A stretch of DNA of 5,462 nt from Deltaproteobacteria bacterium. Its GTDB lineage: Bacteria > Desulfobacterota > JAENJC01. The translations under genes and the position numbers were made by a program. The notes under the pieces are model-generated. The model was not told the origin of the DNA. It ran no database searches and was given only the letters and a program-made list of their open reading frames with translations. The stretch is from the NCBI GenBank assembly GCA_016844545.1, contig JAENJC010000179.1, positions 1 through 5,462 on the forward strand. Direction: 5' to 3'. Each line of letters starts with the position of its first letter. The first letter of the stretch is position 1. Below, piece after piece: positions 4,969-5,462 of this stretch.

Positions 4969-5462
4969 TTATACACCTTTATTTTCGGCCTGCTTAAGAA
5001 TTAAGGGAATTGTCAGCATGCCTGGAATTGTCATGATGCAGACTATGATAAAGAATATCCCATACCCAACCGACTTCTGTATCGCTCCACTTACCATACC
5101 CGGGAACATCATTCCCAACGCCATTATGCCGGTGGAGATGGCGTAGTGGGAGGTTTTGTACCTGCTGTCTGTAGTGTACATCAGGTACACCGTGAATACG
5201 GTAAATCCCAGGCCGTATCCGAACTGTTCAAGGGCCACAAGGGGATAAACCAGCCCCACGGAAGGCTGCGCATACGCCATATACACAAAGAAGAGGTCAG
5301 GCAGGTGCATAATGAGAACCATAGGCCAGATGCACCGCCTTAACCCGAACTTTGATATGAGCCACCCGCCAAGTATTCCGCCGGAAACAAGGGAGAGTAG
5401 CCCTATAGTGCCGTATACGAGGCCGACTTGGGAGGTGCTGAGGCCCAGTCCTCCAACATCAA
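4969..5462 (-). CDS. ampG: AmpG-like major facilitator superfamily permease, 3' part (runs off right edge)
   Basis: The frame is open from TAA 4971-4969 to the right window edge, giving the last 163 residues of a membrane transporter. The gene does not start at the internal Met at 5322: the upstream residues (G-L-S-T-S-Q-V-G-L-V-Y-G-T, then G-G-I-L-G-G-W-L and K-F-G-L-R-R) are clear MFS sequence, the last being the basic loop between helices. About five transmembrane helices are visible, including the segments A-L-E-Q-F-G-Y-G-L-G-F-T and T-S-H-Y-A-I-S-T-G-I-M-A-L-G-M-M, which recall the AmpG-like group of MFS permeases seen in Bacteroidetes and others. AmpG proper imports anhydro-muropeptides from the periplasm for wall recycling. 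The substrate here is inferred from family resemblance and from the adjacent amidase gene. The protein ends shortly after the last helix with K-Q-A-E-N-K-G-V. The symbol is tentative; another small-solute MFS carrier is possible. Confidence 0.8.
   Translation of the reverse strand, partial: DVGGLGLSTSQVGLVYGTIGLLSLVSGGILGGWLISKFGLRRCIWPMVLIMHLPDLFFVYMAYAQPSVGLVYPLVALEQFGYGLGFTVFTVYLMYTTDSRYKTSHYAISTGIMALGMMFPGMVSGAIQKSVGYGIFFIIVCIMTIPGMLTIPLILKQAENKGV

Noticed and set aside
5320..5322. Internal ATG as the start of a 117-residue permease
   Set aside because: The same frame continues open to the right edge with typical MFS helices and the K-F-G-L-R-R loop, so the gene is cut by the window and does not begin here.
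1..5462. CRISPR array, tRNA, rRNA, insertion sequence or phage attachment site
   Set aside because: No regularly spaced repeats, no tRNA-like cloverleaf or rRNA motifs, no transposase-like protein and no paired terminal inverted repeats were seen. The only clear tandem repeat is the 13-bp one.

Overview
The window looks like chromosomal DNA of a Gram-negative bacterium. The signs are a Sec-exported AMIN/Amidase_3 amidase, an AmpG-like permease, sigma70-type promoters, strong AGGAGG ribosome binding sites and TTG starts. The protein styles, especially the TPR-AMIN-amidase architecture and the LivG type, recall Nitrospirota or Desulfobacterota-like lineages. That placement is an inference from general familiarity, not a search.

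Layout, left to right. Positions 1-231 are AT-rich and mostly non-coding, with a possible tail of a gene entering from the left and one weak small ORF. A livG-type ABC ATPase (minus strand, 232-930) stands without other liv genes in view. It diverges from a SAMHD1-like HD phosphohydrolase (plus strand, from 997 or 1045 to 2229), and the 66-bp gap between them appears to hold back-to-back promoters. The HD gene is followed by an 8-bp-overlapping 70-codon ORF (2222-2434). Then come three minus-strand genes: a small MscS-related membrane protein (2465-3151), a periplasmic N-acetylmuramoyl-L-alanine amidase (3153-4853), and the 3' part of an AmpG-like major facilitator permease (4969 to the right edge).

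The most notable point is a perfect 13-bp tandem duplication at 2206-2231 at the end of the HD gene. Removing one copy joins the HD protein and the 70-residue ORF into one 474-codon frame. The joined C-terminus matches the C-terminal lobe expected for this enzyme family. The gene therefore looks split by a slippage-type duplication, which could be a fixed lesion, a reversible ON/OFF switch or a sequence error.

The right half makes functional sense as a cell-envelope group: a permease of the muropeptide-uptake family, an amidase that trims peptide stems from peptidoglycan, and a small channel-like membrane protein. The amidase and channel genes form a tight operon with a strong sigma70-type promoter of its own (TTGACA, 17 bp, TATGAT). 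The last two Arg codons of the amidase gene double as the Shine-Dalgarno sequence of the channel gene. The livG copy is also unusual: it is short in the helical subdomain and has no partner genes in view.
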